Source: Ichthyophthirius multifiliis (taxonomy: Eukaryota; Ciliophora; Oligohymenophorea; Hymenostomatida). From it: DNA of 64,000 nt. The stretch covers positions 124,001 through 188,000 of the forward strand of contig NW_004085988.1 of assembly GCF_000220395.1 (NCBI RefSeq), in the 5' to 3' direction. Every line of letters starts with the position of its first letter. Position 1 is the stretch's first letter. Under the pieces are notes generated by a model. The model saw only the letters and a program-made list of their open reading frames with translations. It was not told the DNA's origin and ran no database searches. This document shows, in pieces, positions 12,391 to 26,275 of this stretch. The translations under genes were made by a program, and so were the position numbers.

Positions 12391-13113
12391 TAATTTTTTT
12401 TTGATATAATTTGTTTTGCTTTTGCTTTTAAAAAAAAAAAAAATCAAACCAAAATAAAAAAATTATTTATAATAAATAAATAAAATATATGTATATATAT
12501 AAGCGAATATTTTAACAGAAAATAATATAAATGAAATTATATTAACTGTGTTTTTAAATATATAAAAATATTTAATAAATTTTAGTTTATAATCAAACAT
12601 ATTATTATATTTGTTTTTATACTATTCTAAAAAGTCTAATATGTCTCATTAAATTTTTAAAAAAGATAATTATATACAAACTTAAATAAAAATATTATTT
12701 TAGTATTTTTAGATTTTTTTAAAAAATTATATAATATATTGCTTTATAAGTGTAATTAAGAGTTTTTAATTTTAATTCTAAATATTGAAAATTTTTATTT
12801 AAATTTAAAATCTTAGATAATTTAAATAATTAAATTTTTATTAATTATAAAATAATCAAAAAAATAACAAACTAATTTGTGCAATTTTTAAATAAGTTAT
12901 TTTAGTAAATAAATAAAGAAAATAAAAAATATTTAAAAACATCATATCAAACGATATTAAATATTATTAATATTTTTTGTTTTTTAAATTAATTAATTAA
13001 TAATAAGAAATTAAAAAATTAAAAACTAAATAAATAAAAATATAATTATATTAGAAATATGCTAAGATAATTCATATTTTATTTATACAAATACTACACA
13101 GTAAAAAAATAAT
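12391..13113. promoter_or_regulatory. Divergent intergenic spacer
   Basis: About 720 bp of A/T between the head-to-head starts of the Aurora-like kinase and the cyclase fusion gene. It presumably holds both promoters. No specific site recognised. Confidence 0.4.
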
Positions 13114-15306
13114 ATGGATTAAATTACTATGAAGAATAAATTGAATAAAATTAAATAGACCGTTTTGTAAATTAAATTATCTAAAATTAATATTACAAAT
13201 AAAAAATAAAAATATTAAATAAATTCTTGAAATATTTATTTTATTTTTTTAAAAAAAATTATAATTAAATAAAGATTGAATTAGATAATGGGGATTAAAT
13301 AAACATATAGGGGTACAATAACAAAAATCATTAATTTTAAAATAAAATCTAAACTTTTTAAGTAGGCAAAATAAATAATTAAACTTTTATATATATTATT
13401 TTATTTTTTTACATCTAAAAAAATATAGATTTAATTTCTCTTATTTACAATTATCTAATTTTTTAAAAAAGTTTAAAATGTTGCACTTATACTAATAATA
13501 TTAGTTGTTGTCATTATTAGTGATGATTAATTGCCAACTGACTATTAAAAGCAAATTATAATTTATATAATAAAAAAACTTATATTATAAATATTATTAA
13601 AAAATATAAATTATAATAGAAACACTTACGTTTTTATGTTTTTGTTACCAATAATACTAGATATTATTTTAATTTGTTTAAAAGAATGTGTTTTGTATAA
13701 AGAATAAAAATAAGCAGATGAAAAAATAAACAATAGATAAGGTTGTAAATGCTTTTTAAAGTAACATAACATTGATAAAAATTCAAAGGAATTAGTAAAT
13801 GTACTATAATAAAAAAAATGGGGAGAAATAGAAATCGGAGATTTAATTTTATTAGAAAAGTTCGAATATTGTCCAGCTGATGTTTTAATTTTAGATTCTT
13901 GGGATTAAAAGTTTACTGTAAAAACTAATTTTGTTGATGATTAAAGTTATTCATAAATAAAATATCCTCCAAATTTAACTTCTAGTATTATATATATATA
14001 TAATATTTATATTTAAAATCGATATAATAAAATCATATTTTTAATAGTATCAAAAAATCTTTCAATTAAAGGAAACTTGAGCGAATATAAAAAAATATTA
14101 ACAGGTCGTATAGATATGTATAAAAGCGAATACATATACAATTTTAAAGGATATATAAGTCTAAAAAAAGATCCAATAAGTGAAAAAGTAGATATGAAAA
14201 ACATAATTTAAAAATATTCATAAATAAAATATACAGACTGGGTAATTGGAATAGTAATATTTGTAGGAAATGATAGTTATTCACATAATTCAAAAAGTTT
14301 TTTAAAAAAATAATAAGAGTTAAGAAAAATGACATTTTTTGAAACCAAATGGAATATAAATATGATAATATACTTACTTGTGGTAACCTTTTTTAGTTTA
14401 ATAATTATAATTTTAAGAGTAAGCATGACTTGTTTTAAATTTTTAGATTTTAAGGGATAAATGATACCTATCGGTTTAAGTTTATTTATAACTTTTCCTA
14501 GTTAATTTAATATATTTAATGATTTATTTTATATAATATATTTCATATTTATAAAAAAAAAATTTGAAAAAAACACTTCCAACTTTCGTTTTAACTAAAT
14601 AAAGTCTTGTGCAGACTTAGTTTTGAATTCACACACAATAATAAATTGCCCTTCAATATAAAATGAGAATAGTAAAAAGATAAAATCATTAGTAACATAG
14701 GATTATGCTTTTAGTTTTAAAAGTTAGGATTCAATAAGTCAAAATATTATTTAAGAAGAAAATAATAATAATGAAGTAAATGATATTGAAGTTATTAATA
14801 AAAATTAGTTGAGTTAAAAAAAAAAAAATATCTTTTATAGTTAAAGCTTAAATAATAAAATAATATAATCAAGCATTTTATAAAAAGAAAATGAAAATAT
14901 AAATGAGGGAGGTTAAAATTCACCTCCAAATAAAATTTTTAAATACATTAAAGATATTAGTTTTTCTATTCAAAAGCTAAAGAATTAAAATATTTAGGGA
15001 GAGAGGGATAATATAAGTTTTTTGAAAAATAATGAAAATATAACATTTTAAGATATTCAAATAAATAATGAAAATAACAATATAAGTTAAATAATTGAAA
15101 ATTAGAAAAATAAAATAAAATAAAAATCTATTATTTAATAAGAGACATTCCAGTATATTACAGCAAATATAAATGATAATAATAATGAAAATAATAATAA
15201 AAATAAAAATGAAAATAATAAAGACAAAAATAGTGATGAAAATAATGAAAATATTGATAATAATAATAATAATAATGACAAAAATAATGATAATAATAAA
15301 GAAAAT

Positions 15307-15350
<44 letters not shown>

Positions 15351-18300
15351 TAATATCAATAATAATAATAGTAATAATGATAATAATGATGTAAGTTCTT
15401 AATAAATAAAAGATATTTAAAGTGATAATTTTAATTCTGAAAATTCAGAATAAATATAATCTGATATATAATGCAAAACCTCAAATAGAAAATCATTATT
15501 TTAAATACCCAACAATTAAAATAATAACAATAATAATGGTAGTGATTTTGATAGTATTAGCTTTACCGAAAAGAATCTTTCTTTATCAAAATTTCAATAA
15601 AATAACTAACATTAATACTATAATGAAATAAATTTAATGAATTTTGTAATTGGAAATAATAAATAAATACTTGATTTTTTATTTGTTTTAGGAATTTGTC
15701 ATGATACAAAAACTAAAGGAGATAGATTAAGTAAAGAAAATAATCTCTTTAATATATCTTTGTAATAGGATACTAAACACATTCTTGAATTCATATAAAA
15801 ATTTAATGTAAAATTCGAATGCTCTTGCTATATTAATGAACAATTATATTATATTATTTAAATAAATAATGTAAGACATAAAGTGTTAATTTTCCATAAG
15901 CTTTACTCTAAATAAATGTGTATAATTCTCGCACAATACCAAGATGAGAAATTTCTTCTTATTTAAGATTATTCATAACGTATACCTCAGTATTTATAAA
16001 AAAGCATTATCTGTTAAAAATTATAAAAGAATATTTAAATTTAGTTAGATAAAGGAGAAAACATTATTTTTTATTCTAAAATAAATCTATAAGAATAATT
16101 AATGTAATAAATACTTAATAATGAAAAGTTGTTTGAAACTTAAGAAAATTAAATTGAAAACTTGCTTAATGAAATATAAATGTAATAAAATATATTTTAA
16201 TTTTGTAATTTTATAGGTTACATAGGTATTTTATTATTTAAACTATATATAAAATATAAATATATACATATATATTATCTTTTATTATATTTTTTAATAA
16301 AGGAATATAATAATAATATGATGAAGAAACAATAAATTTAATAAAATAACTTAAAGAACATAATTAAAAAATATGGTTTTTAACTTCAAACACTTACAAT
16401 AACTCAGCAAGTATATTTTACAAATTAATAAAATAAACTGAACTTGATGATAATTAACCAAAAAAAATATTAATAGACTTAACAAGTACTAAAAAAGAAG
16501 ACCTATATTACAGAATAAGGAATCAATTATAAATATTTAAATAAAAATATTAAAATAATATCTAAAAATAAACTGATCATATTGCATAATCAATCCAAAT
16601 AAAAAAATAGCAACTTTAAAACAATGCAGTATCATAAAAACTTACAGTAAAAAATATTTAATAAAAACTAGAATAATAAATAAAAAAGTAATATAAATAT
16701 TAATAATCAATATAACAACCTTAATACAGTTATGTAATTGTTCTGAATGGACAAAGTTTATAATCATTAAAAAAAGATGATTATTTATGGGACCATGTAT
16801 GTTTTTTAATTTATTTTGCTCAAAATATAATCGCATATTCATTAAGCGATTAATAAAAAACTTTTCTATCTCAAATAATAGTTACTTTATTTAAATAAAG
16901 TTATAGTATTTCACATATTTTGCAATCATTAAATGACTGCGAAAAGTTAACTTTTTAACAATAAAGCTTTTATATAAAACATTAAAATCAAGAGGATGAA
17001 ATTATAGGCCCTTTAGCGGATATTTTTGTAAATAACTCAGATGCATTATGCTAAATTTTATTTAGATAAAGCCGTTTTTTTAGCGAAGTTACTGAAGAAA
17101 TAATGTATTTGACATTATATAGGAGTTACTTATTAATTTTTATGACAGTTTTATGGAATACATTTAATTGTGTAGTAAATATGCCTTTGTATTCTCCTTA
17201 TTCGATTTTAGTTTACCACTCAATGCATTTTTTCAACTCTGTAATATATTATTACAATCGTAAAAATAAAAAATTCTAAAAAGAGCTTGTGCAAATACAT
17301 AAAGGATATTTTTACAAAAATAATCCTGAATAAAAACATTAATAGCAATATAGTATTTCATAGATGCCAATAGGAATAATTAAAATAATAATATCCTCAA
17401 TAATAGATGCATTTATGCTTTATTTATTTTATTTTTATTTATGGTCATTCAATGGATATATAGACGGAATTGAAGTTTAATCAATAATGATGTATTACGC
17501 TACTTGCACAATTACTGTATGTAAAAATTTCGAATTAAATTATTTTAAATTAGATATTTATTTTATTATTTTTGCGTTTTTTCAAGTTGTAATTTTAGTA
17601 GTTTAAACTTTGCTTGAATTTTAAAATAAATAATCTATTCTTATCTCTATTCTTTTTAAAAATTATGTCATTTTTTAATTCTTTATTTTAATTGCTGGAT
17701 GGTCCATTAAATCTGTTATAGAAAAATCAATTCTCCATCCAAATCCCTTAGTTATTATTGGCCTAGAAAAATTCCTTGAAAAACATTACAAATTTTCTTC
17801 CTAAGCAGGCTTTTTTAACAATTCCATTCCCAAAATCAATATACTTAATGTAATCAGAAATCTATTTAAAGATAAGAAAATGGATATTATTTTATCATCA
17901 ATGCTTATTTAGGAAGATGTGAATACTAATTAAGCATAAATGTAACGCTTTACTTTGAAATTTGAAATTAAGGAAACTGAAAATGCTTATATTAAGTATT
18001 TAGAGTAACTTATTTTTATCAGAAATATTTAAATATATATTATTATATTTATTATGTTCGATATTGCTTATGATTTATTAATACTTACTAAAGCTACTAA
18101 TGAGTTCTCTAGTACTGGGTATGTTGTTTCTTATGGAATTACTGCCACTTCACTTTTCTTATTAACTGCATTATCTACTACTAAATATTGTTAAAGCTAA
18201 TATGTTTCTCATACTTCTTTTTTGTAATATTTTTTTATTCTTTTATTTTTAATATAAAAATAATAATAAAGCTAATAATAATTAGAAGTTTAAAATATAT

Positions 18301-21300
18301 ACTTTTAATTTAATTCAAATAAATTATAAGTCCTCCATAGGAATTAATTATGTATATTCTAACTGGTTGTGTATGTTTAAGATTTTAGCATCAATACGTC
18401 TTAATTTAAGCAATATTATTATTATTTTCATATATTTCAACGTATAAAAATAATAAATAAATATAAAAAAAGAGCATATAATAAAAAATAGAATAGAACT
18501 AACACAATAGCAAAGAAACTTAAAAGCCTTAATTGAAGAAACACAATATCCCTAAGACTCAGTATGGATAGTAAGAATCCAATCATACACATCAATATGT
18601 GTATTTATATTTCTATTTGTATGTTTGAAATACTAAATAAGTAAAACACTTCGTTCCAATTATTTATCATAATAAAACCTTTATAAATAAACTTTATAAG
18701 TAAAAGATATCCTTTCAATTTTACTCCCGAAATTTATCCGTGATAAAATAGAGAATATGAAATAAGGTGAATACAAAGTATAGCAAAAATAAAACTGTGT
18801 AGTGATAATATTCTGCGATATATGTAATTTCGACGATATAATTTCAACAGAATAAGACAATACAATAAAAATCCTTAATAAATTATATCGTCAATTTGAT
18901 ATTTATTGTGTCTAAAATGGCCTTTAGAAAATCGAAACAGTAGGTAAAACTTATATGGCAGCAGGCGGAATTTCTGATGTTGAAAAACTCCTCAAAAACG
19001 AGAGTTAAATTTACAATATCCCTATAGCCGTTAGGGCTTTAAAATTTGCTTTTGAGCTTCAAAAAATTACAAAATAAAACTAAAACTTAACCAAACTTAA
19101 ATCTATTGTAATTAAAATAGGAATTCATTTGGGACCTGCTATAGCTGGAGTTATTGGTTATCATAAACCTTAGTTTTCTCTTATTGGAGATACTATAAAT
19201 ACTACAAGCAGAATTTGCTCTACTGGAGCTTATGATAATATTACTATTTCTAAAGAATTTCATGATAAAGTCAAAGATATATAAGGGTATTTTTTTAAAT
19301 TAATTGAAGTCGAGGCAAAGGGAAAAGGCATTTTGAAAACTTATCAGGTTTTTAATAAAAAAACGCTTTAAAAATAAAAAAAAACCATGCATAATTAATA
19401 ATAAATATAACCCGGTTCTCATATTGCTAATAGCCCTAAGAATTCTCCTAATCAAACAAATACAAACACGCCTGATAATAAAAATAAAAATAATGAAATA
19501 AAAGTTAATGATTGCAAAGTAACAAATAATAATAATAACGTTTGTAATAATAACAGCACTATTATAAATGCAAGCAATAATATTAACAATAATTTAAAAA
19601 TATCTCTTTTAATCAGCAAAAATAATATTAATAATAGTGATGCTAATGATATTAATATTAATAATAACATCAATATTAATAATAATTAAAATTAAAATAA
19701 TATGTTTAAAATAAATAAATTAAGAGTAAATTTTTCTAATCCCCAAAAATCGGAAGAAAATGGAAATCTAAACTTTTAATTAATCCAAAAATTAGGAGCA
19801 GGTATAGAAGTATTCAAAAAAATTTAAAGTTGTGTAAAAAATGCAATTACCTAAAATAGATATATATAATAGTTTCGAAATATTAATTTATAAAGGGATA
19901 AATCATATGGAAGCACTGCATTAGTATAAAACAAGTATATATTAGAAATAGAAAAAGAATTAAACGAAAAAATTGATATTGAGAAAAAAAATATTGAACT
20001 ATAAACATATTACGCAACAATCCAAAAGCAAAATGAAAAAAGCAGATCAGTAATAAAAGATGAAGACGAAATAAAATTCATAAGGCATCAATTAAACTCA
20101 AAATAAAATAAAAAAGATAAAAATATAAGCCTTGTCTAGAATCAATTTCTAAATACCACAATAATAAATCAGCATAAATAAATAGTATTATCAATAATAG
20201 TTGTTTTTTTATTTTTTTTAATAAAATTTGGAATATATGGTTCATATATTCTTTAAATCAGAATAACAATTTAAGGAGTTGACCTTAATCAAATTCTGGG
20301 ACTTGTAGGAGCCTAATTTCTCCTTTTTTTAATCATATTAATTTTTTGCAAAAAAATAATATAAAGAAAGATTATTTTAATTTTTTTTTATATAAATCAT
20401 CTTTTCCTAACCACTTTTTTTCATACTGAAATATCTAATCTTTTTTATGAAATCGATAAAATCGAACATATATCCCAAAAAAAAGCGGCTCATAAAAATT
20501 AGGCAGTAGAGTAAATACTAGTACCTGCTCATTTTCTCTTTGCCTTAGAATTGATGGTACTATACATATTTTTTGCTTCAATAAAATCTTTCCAAATGTC
20601 ATAAAAAATTATTATTTTTTTGCTTAGTTTAATTAGTTATTTTTTATAATCAATAACTCCTGTAAAATTTGATTTATAAATAGTATATTTTATTCTTTTT
20701 ACAGGTATAATTCATCTTTATTTAGAATATTATGCAAATTTAAATGAAGCAACTAATTTTGATAATATATAAATTCTAGAATAAAAAAGAGAAGAAGTCG
20801 ATAAACTTCTTTAAAACCTTCTCCCTTAGCATATTTTGGATTAGTTTTTAAATTAAATGAATAGAGAATTGCCTTTAGTCTGTGAAACTCTTGAAAATGC
20901 TACTCTATTGTTTGCTGATATAGCAGGTTTTACAAAATATTCAAGTATGAATGAACCTATTAAAGTAGTTAATATGTTGAGACAATTATTTACAGATTTT
21001 GACAATAAGTGTGTTTCTAGAAAAGTTTTTAAGTTATATACTATAGGTGATTGTTATGTATGCTTCGGTATTAATAATAAAAATTAAAGAAATCCAGCTG
21101 AAGAAGCTCATAATGTAATTTAATTTGCTTTTGATATGATTTAAATTATTTAAGAAGTTAGAAAACATACTGATTGTTAATTAGAAATGAGAATTGGCAT
21201 TCATACTGTATTTTTTCTCATTTACTATTTTTTTTATTATTTATATTTTTTAAATAAAAGGGCAAAATATATGCAGGTATTGTTGGTACTGAAATTGTTA

Positions 21301-21539
21301 GATATGACGTATATGGATTAGACGTTCTTATTGCTAATAAAATGGAATCTAATGGCACTAATGGAAGAGTTATGATTAGTACAAGCACTAAAAATATAAT
21401 GGAAGATAGTTATTAAGATGAATATATATATACATTTAAAGAAGCTGTTTATGTTAAACAAATCGGAATCAGTATTAATGGGTATTATGTTGATAATAAA
21501 AGTTAATATTCTATTACAAATGAGGAACTTATTTAGTGA
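13114..21539 (+). CDS. P4-ATPase-like / guanylyl cyclase fusion protein
   Basis: Giant gene of about 2,600 codons. The N-terminal half follows the P4-ATPase plan: VALILIILVVVIISDDQLP with DYQKQ, TM-type LLPIILDIILICLKE, KWGEIEIGDLILLEKFEYCP with ADVLILDS, TM MIPIGLSLFI, a long Asn-rich loop (about 14.7-15.6 kb), then the C-terminal TM bundle (about 16.9-17.8 kb). A second membrane block precedes cyclase domain 1 (VVIFCDICNFDDI, KIETVGKTYMAAGG, GDTINTTSR; about 18.8-19.35 kb). Six more hydrophobic stretches follow, then cyclase domain 2 (LLFADIAGFTKYSS, YTIGDCYVCFG, MRIGIHT, VYGLDVLIANKMESNG). This is the architecture known from ciliate and apicomplexan guanylyl cyclases, which make cGMP for motility and secretion signalling. 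Glu in KIETVG favours GTP. ATPase signature motifs are degenerate (see findings). The start at 13114 is the best candidate, not certain; the stop is TGA 21537-21539. Confidence 0.88.
15307..15347 (+). repeat. (AAT)n coding array, poly-Asn
   Basis: Array in the cytoplasmic loop of the P4/cyclase fusion, read in the AAT (Asn) phase within a longer Asn/Asp/Lys-rich region. Confidence 0.8.
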
Positions 21540-21849
21540 TTAACACTTTTTTTAAATAGTGGTACTTTTTTATATTTATATATATGCTTATATATACTTA
21601 TTAATTTAATTTTATATAAAAATATATATGTTAATTAGATTATATGTTAAAATATATATAAAATAATAATTAATAATATATTATAATAAAATTAATTTAA
21701 TTTTTATTAAAATATTCTCTTTAACAAAATTATTTTAATATATAGAAAATAAACATAAAAATGTATACCTGTATACTTTATTAAAAAATATAATAAAAAT
21801 AATTAAAATAAAAAATTTATAATATAATATTATTATAAAAAAAAAAAAA
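21540..21849. other. Intergenic spacer between co-oriented genes
   Basis: About 310 bp of A/T with a run of A just before the next ATG. Nothing else seen. Confidence 0.6.
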
Positions 21850-24093
21850 ATGGAAAATCTAAAGAACAATAATAATCTATAAAAGTAGGATATAAAAAAG
21901 CCATAAATATAAACTAAAAAAATTGGAACATAATTATAGAAATTGGCTAAAATCTACAAAGTTAACATAAATGAATTAAAATATAAACTTTAGCCAATGT
22001 AGACACACAAAGTACAATTAAAAAAAATCGTAAAAGCAACCGAAAATATAAAAAATAACTAAAATGATAATTAAAATAACAAATAAAATATTATTTAATA
22101 AAATAACTAAAATAACAACAATACTAACAAATAAATATACAATTAAATAGGAACAATAAGAGAAGATGAAAATGAAGATATTGATCTAATAGTTAGTAAT
22201 GATTAATTATAAAATGAATTTTTAAAATTTAATAGAGAATAATTAGACAATGAATTAATAAAAGAAAAAGAATTAGAAGGATTATAAAATTTAACAAAAA
22301 TAAAATTATAAAAAATACAGAATAAGAAAACAACAATAATATAATTGTTAGTACAGGCGATTTAATTAGTCAAAATAATGATAAAGTCGCTGTTTTCGAA
22401 GAAAGTTATAATGACGAATAGAGCAAATATTCATTTTAATCCGTAAATTAATAAAATATTTTTTTAAAAAATCAAAATAACGAAAATTTATTTAATAATT
22501 AAAATAATGAATTAAAATTTTAATATAATTTTGAGGAAAATAAGAAAAAAATAGACCAAAATTAAATTTAGAATTAATTGAATTAACATGAATAGGTTTA
22601 AGAATATATTTAAGCAAATGATATTTACGCCCAAACATAATAAAATTAATTTTTTATAAATTAAAATGAGAAGGACATATACTTTTCTTATTAATAAGAA
22701 GAAGTAAAGAATAATGATAAAGCTTAAATAGATATTAAATTTATGGAAAATCATGAAAATTTATTTAATATAAAAAATTAGTTTAATGATAAAAATTAAA
22801 GATAAAAATCTATTTAATATGGAAATGTATTTTAAATATATATTTTTTTTTTTAAATTAAAAATTTTATCTTATATAATTTATAGATAAAAAATAAATAA
22901 ACAAGGAGTTTAAGCGTAAATGCTTTTAATTTTTTAGAAAACAAAAATTTGATTTTAAAAGATGGGTGGATATATAAAAAAAATCCTTCTTTAATAACTA
23001 ATTGGAGAGTAGAGATAAATAATATTTTATATTCTAATAAAATAAAAATATAAAAAAGTTAAGATTCTTTCAATTAACAAATACAAAGTTGATATATTTT
23101 TTAGATAAAAATAAAGAAAAAATAAGAGGATGTATAAATTTTAATTTAGTATAATGTCAAATAAAAGTAATTAAAAAAAAATATATATATATGTATAAAA
23201 TATATAATTAAACAAAAGGATATTTCAAATGATAAGTTTAGTATTGAAATAAAAGGATATAAAAGAGATATTTGTTTAAAAGCATATACACCAATACAAG
23301 CTATGTAATGGATAGAAATGATAAATCATGTAATCTATTAGAACTAGAAAATATAAAAACCATCTATACATGAAAATTAACTATAAAAATATATAAAATA
23401 ATTAATTATAACTGAATAAGAGTTACTATAAACAGCCGAATCGGGAGATATTTTGTTATTTTAGTATAAAATAAATAAACATACAAAAAATTTACAATTA
23501 AAATTAAAAAAAAAATAGAACAAATAATATAGGAGCTAAATTATAAAGATAATTAACAGGAGGAATGTTTGATCATGTTAGTTTATGTGTAAAACTAAAC
23601 AGATAATCATTAAAAGTATTAGATTCTACAAGAGATGATGGAGTTTATTTGATGGGTTGGAATTAATACATAGCTAAAAATGATTTATTCGAAAAGGTAG
23701 TCTATCGAAAATTAATATGGAATAAAAAGAAATAATTAAATGATTAAATATAATAATTTATAATTAATAATATAGGGAAAAAATACGAATTGAATCTTTT
23801 TAAACTTATGGGAATTAATTAAAATTAAGGAGATTAAAAAACGTATTTTTGTTCAGAATTGGTTGCTTAATTTTTTTAAAATGTTGGATTAATTCTTAAA
23901 AATAAACCAGCTTCTAGTTTTTGGCCAAGTTTAGTTTTTTTATTTGTAATTTTATTTATTCTGATTTTTTTTTATTTTTTATTTGTTTTTAGTTTCATTT
24001 TCTCAAGAAAAAAATTTATGTCTACTTAATGGAGCTAAGTTTGGTATTTAAACTACAGTTTTATTAAACAAACATTAGAATATTGTTTTATGA
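21850..24093 (+). CDS. PH domain plus permuted papain-like (YiiX/NlpC-P60 type) hydrolase
   Basis: ATG at 21850 opens a Gln/Asn/Glu-rich N-terminal third without a clear fold. Next is a pleckstrin-homology domain (LKDGWIYKKNPSLITNWR, RFFQLTNTKLIYFLDKN, TPIQAMQWIEMINHV), interrupted by two introns. The C-terminal part begins ESGDILLFQ and continues GGMFDHVSLCVKL, VLDSTRDDGVYLMGW, KTYFCSELVAQFFQNVG and NKPASSFWP. It ends near LCLLNGAKFGIQTTVLL, with TGA 24091-24093. His in FDHVSL before Cys in YFCSEL is the circularly permuted order of YiiX/YaeF and LRAT-like papain folds, which act on acyl or amide bonds. PH domains bind phosphoinositides or proteins, so a membrane-targeted acyl hydrolase or transferase is plausible. 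A frame change at the A6 run 22310-22315 is cured by one extra A. Confidence 0.78.
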
Positions 24094-24269
24094 TTTATAT
24101 ATATAAATATTTTATTATTAATAAAAAAATATTTTTTTAAGTTAATGTTAATTATTTAGAATTTTTATTAATTTAAAATTAATGGCTTTTTTATTTATTT
24201 TTTTCAAATATTTTTTTTCTCTTATCTTTTTCTTTCTTTTTTTGTTAAAAAAAATAAAATAAATTATAA

Positions 24270-25986
24270 TCATTTTTTAAAAAAAAAAAAAAAAGTCTGT
24301 TTATATTATACATGTCTTTTATAGAATTTTAGTTTACTTTTAATTTTCGCTCTTTTAACAAATATCAATATTATTAAACCTTTAAATAAAAATTAAAATT
24401 TTTAAAATTCAATAAAATTAAATAAAATAATTAAAAAATTATACGTTTACTAATTATTTCCCTCATCAAGTTTTTAATAATTTTCAAATTTTTAATATTA
24501 TCCGTAATTATTAACTTAAAATATAAATTAAAAATAATAAAAATTATAAATTATTTTTACTATCAAATAAACCTAAACCAATATCAAATACAATACATGT
24601 GCCAATAATAAATATTTATCCAACCCAAAAATTAGTTTGTTAGAAAAGTCTATATTATATATATACATATATGAAAAAAATTATTAAGAAAATAAATAAA
24701 AACCTCTAAAATACTGAAAATAATTCAAAAGAAGGATATTATTAAACAAAAACAACCAGCAAAACATATAATCCAAAGCTTAAAAACAAGAAAAGTATAT
24801 TAATTCCTCTTAGACAAGTTGATAAAATTATAATTTTAATATTAGCAAGTAATACAATATTCCAATACATAAAATTTCCAGTTAAAACCAAATAATTATC
24901 ATGTTCTACTGTCGAATTAAATTCAATAATAAGAACACTCGAAACTCCAATAATAGATGCTTAAAAAACTGCTAAAAAGAAGGTTTTCCAGAAAATCCTG
25001 CTATTAAAAAGATAATTATTCAACCCGTTTAAGTAATAGGGCCAAGGATTATTAACTAAAAACAATCCTTTATATTCTTTATCGAAAATAGCAAAGAGTA
25101 CAATAGGAGCAGAAGTAAATAAAATATTATACAGTTAAAAAACCCAAATATCATATAAAAACTACCCAGAAAATCCATTATAAAATCCAAACCAAAACTA
25201 AGGTAAGACCAAAATTATATTTTTGTAAAAATTATATAAAACCAAACTACTATTTTTTCTATAAAATTCCCTTCCAAAATAAAGAACTAATCTAGATAAA
25301 AATTAAAATTCTCCAATAACGAAATCACTTGACTAGTTATTTTTTTAATAAAAAAAAATAAAAATAAAATATTTTACTCTAGCAGCTTATTATCCTTCTA
25401 AACCTTTAATTCCAACTCCAACATGAGCTCCAATAATCATATTTACATCATTTGCCCCATCTCCAATAGCTAGAGTGGTTATTGATGGATATTTTTTCCT
25501 ATACATATCCACGATTTATCTTTTTTATTTAGGCGATACTCTACAAACAATCATAGAATCAGCATAAGAAGTTAAATGCATAAATTGGTGTAAGAATTTA
25601 TTTTATACAGCTAATGAATCTAATGCACTTCCAGAAATTATCAAACATATTTTTATATCTTCGTTTGTTTCTTTGATTTCTTCTTCTATTTTAGATAGTC
25701 TAATTTCTATAGATTCCTGATTGATTCCGTTTTGAAAATCTAAGACTATTTTTTTGTAAGAAACTTCTATTATTTATGATAATATAGCAACGTTTATTGC
25801 TGTTTCTTTCTTATCTCCTGTTAACATCCATATTTATATACCTGCTTCTCTTAATTTTTAAATTGATTAAGGGACATTTTATTATAATTTATCTTCTATT
25901 GCAGTACATCCGATTATTTCTAAATCATTTTCGATTTCATTATATAATTAATAAACTTTAATATCTCTCTTTTAAAAATATAAAAA

Positions 25987-26037
<51 letters not shown>

Positions 26038-26229
26038 ATTCATATTGTTTTTTTTTATTTACTATAATTTTATTAATAAAATTATATAATATTACTCTAT
26101 AATCTATCAAATATAAAAAAGTTGGAAAAAATGATTGGTCTTTTCTGTTAATATTAATTACAATTTGAAAAAATTATTGTAAATATAAAAAAAACAATAT
26201 GAATAAATAATATAAATCAATATATATAA

Positions 26230-26275
<46 letters not shown>

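Noticed and set aside
15173-15394. Ile/Lys-only + frame
   Set aside because: It is the ATA phase of the Asn array inside the cyclase fusion gene; the AAT phase continues the real protein.
19452-19673. Minus-strand Leu/Phe-rich frame
   Set aside because: Antisense of the Asn-rich linker following cyclase domain 1.
20857-21087. Small separate cyclase-domain gene
   Set aside because: It stops only at a TAA, which is Gln here. It is part of cyclase domain 2 of the large fusion protein.
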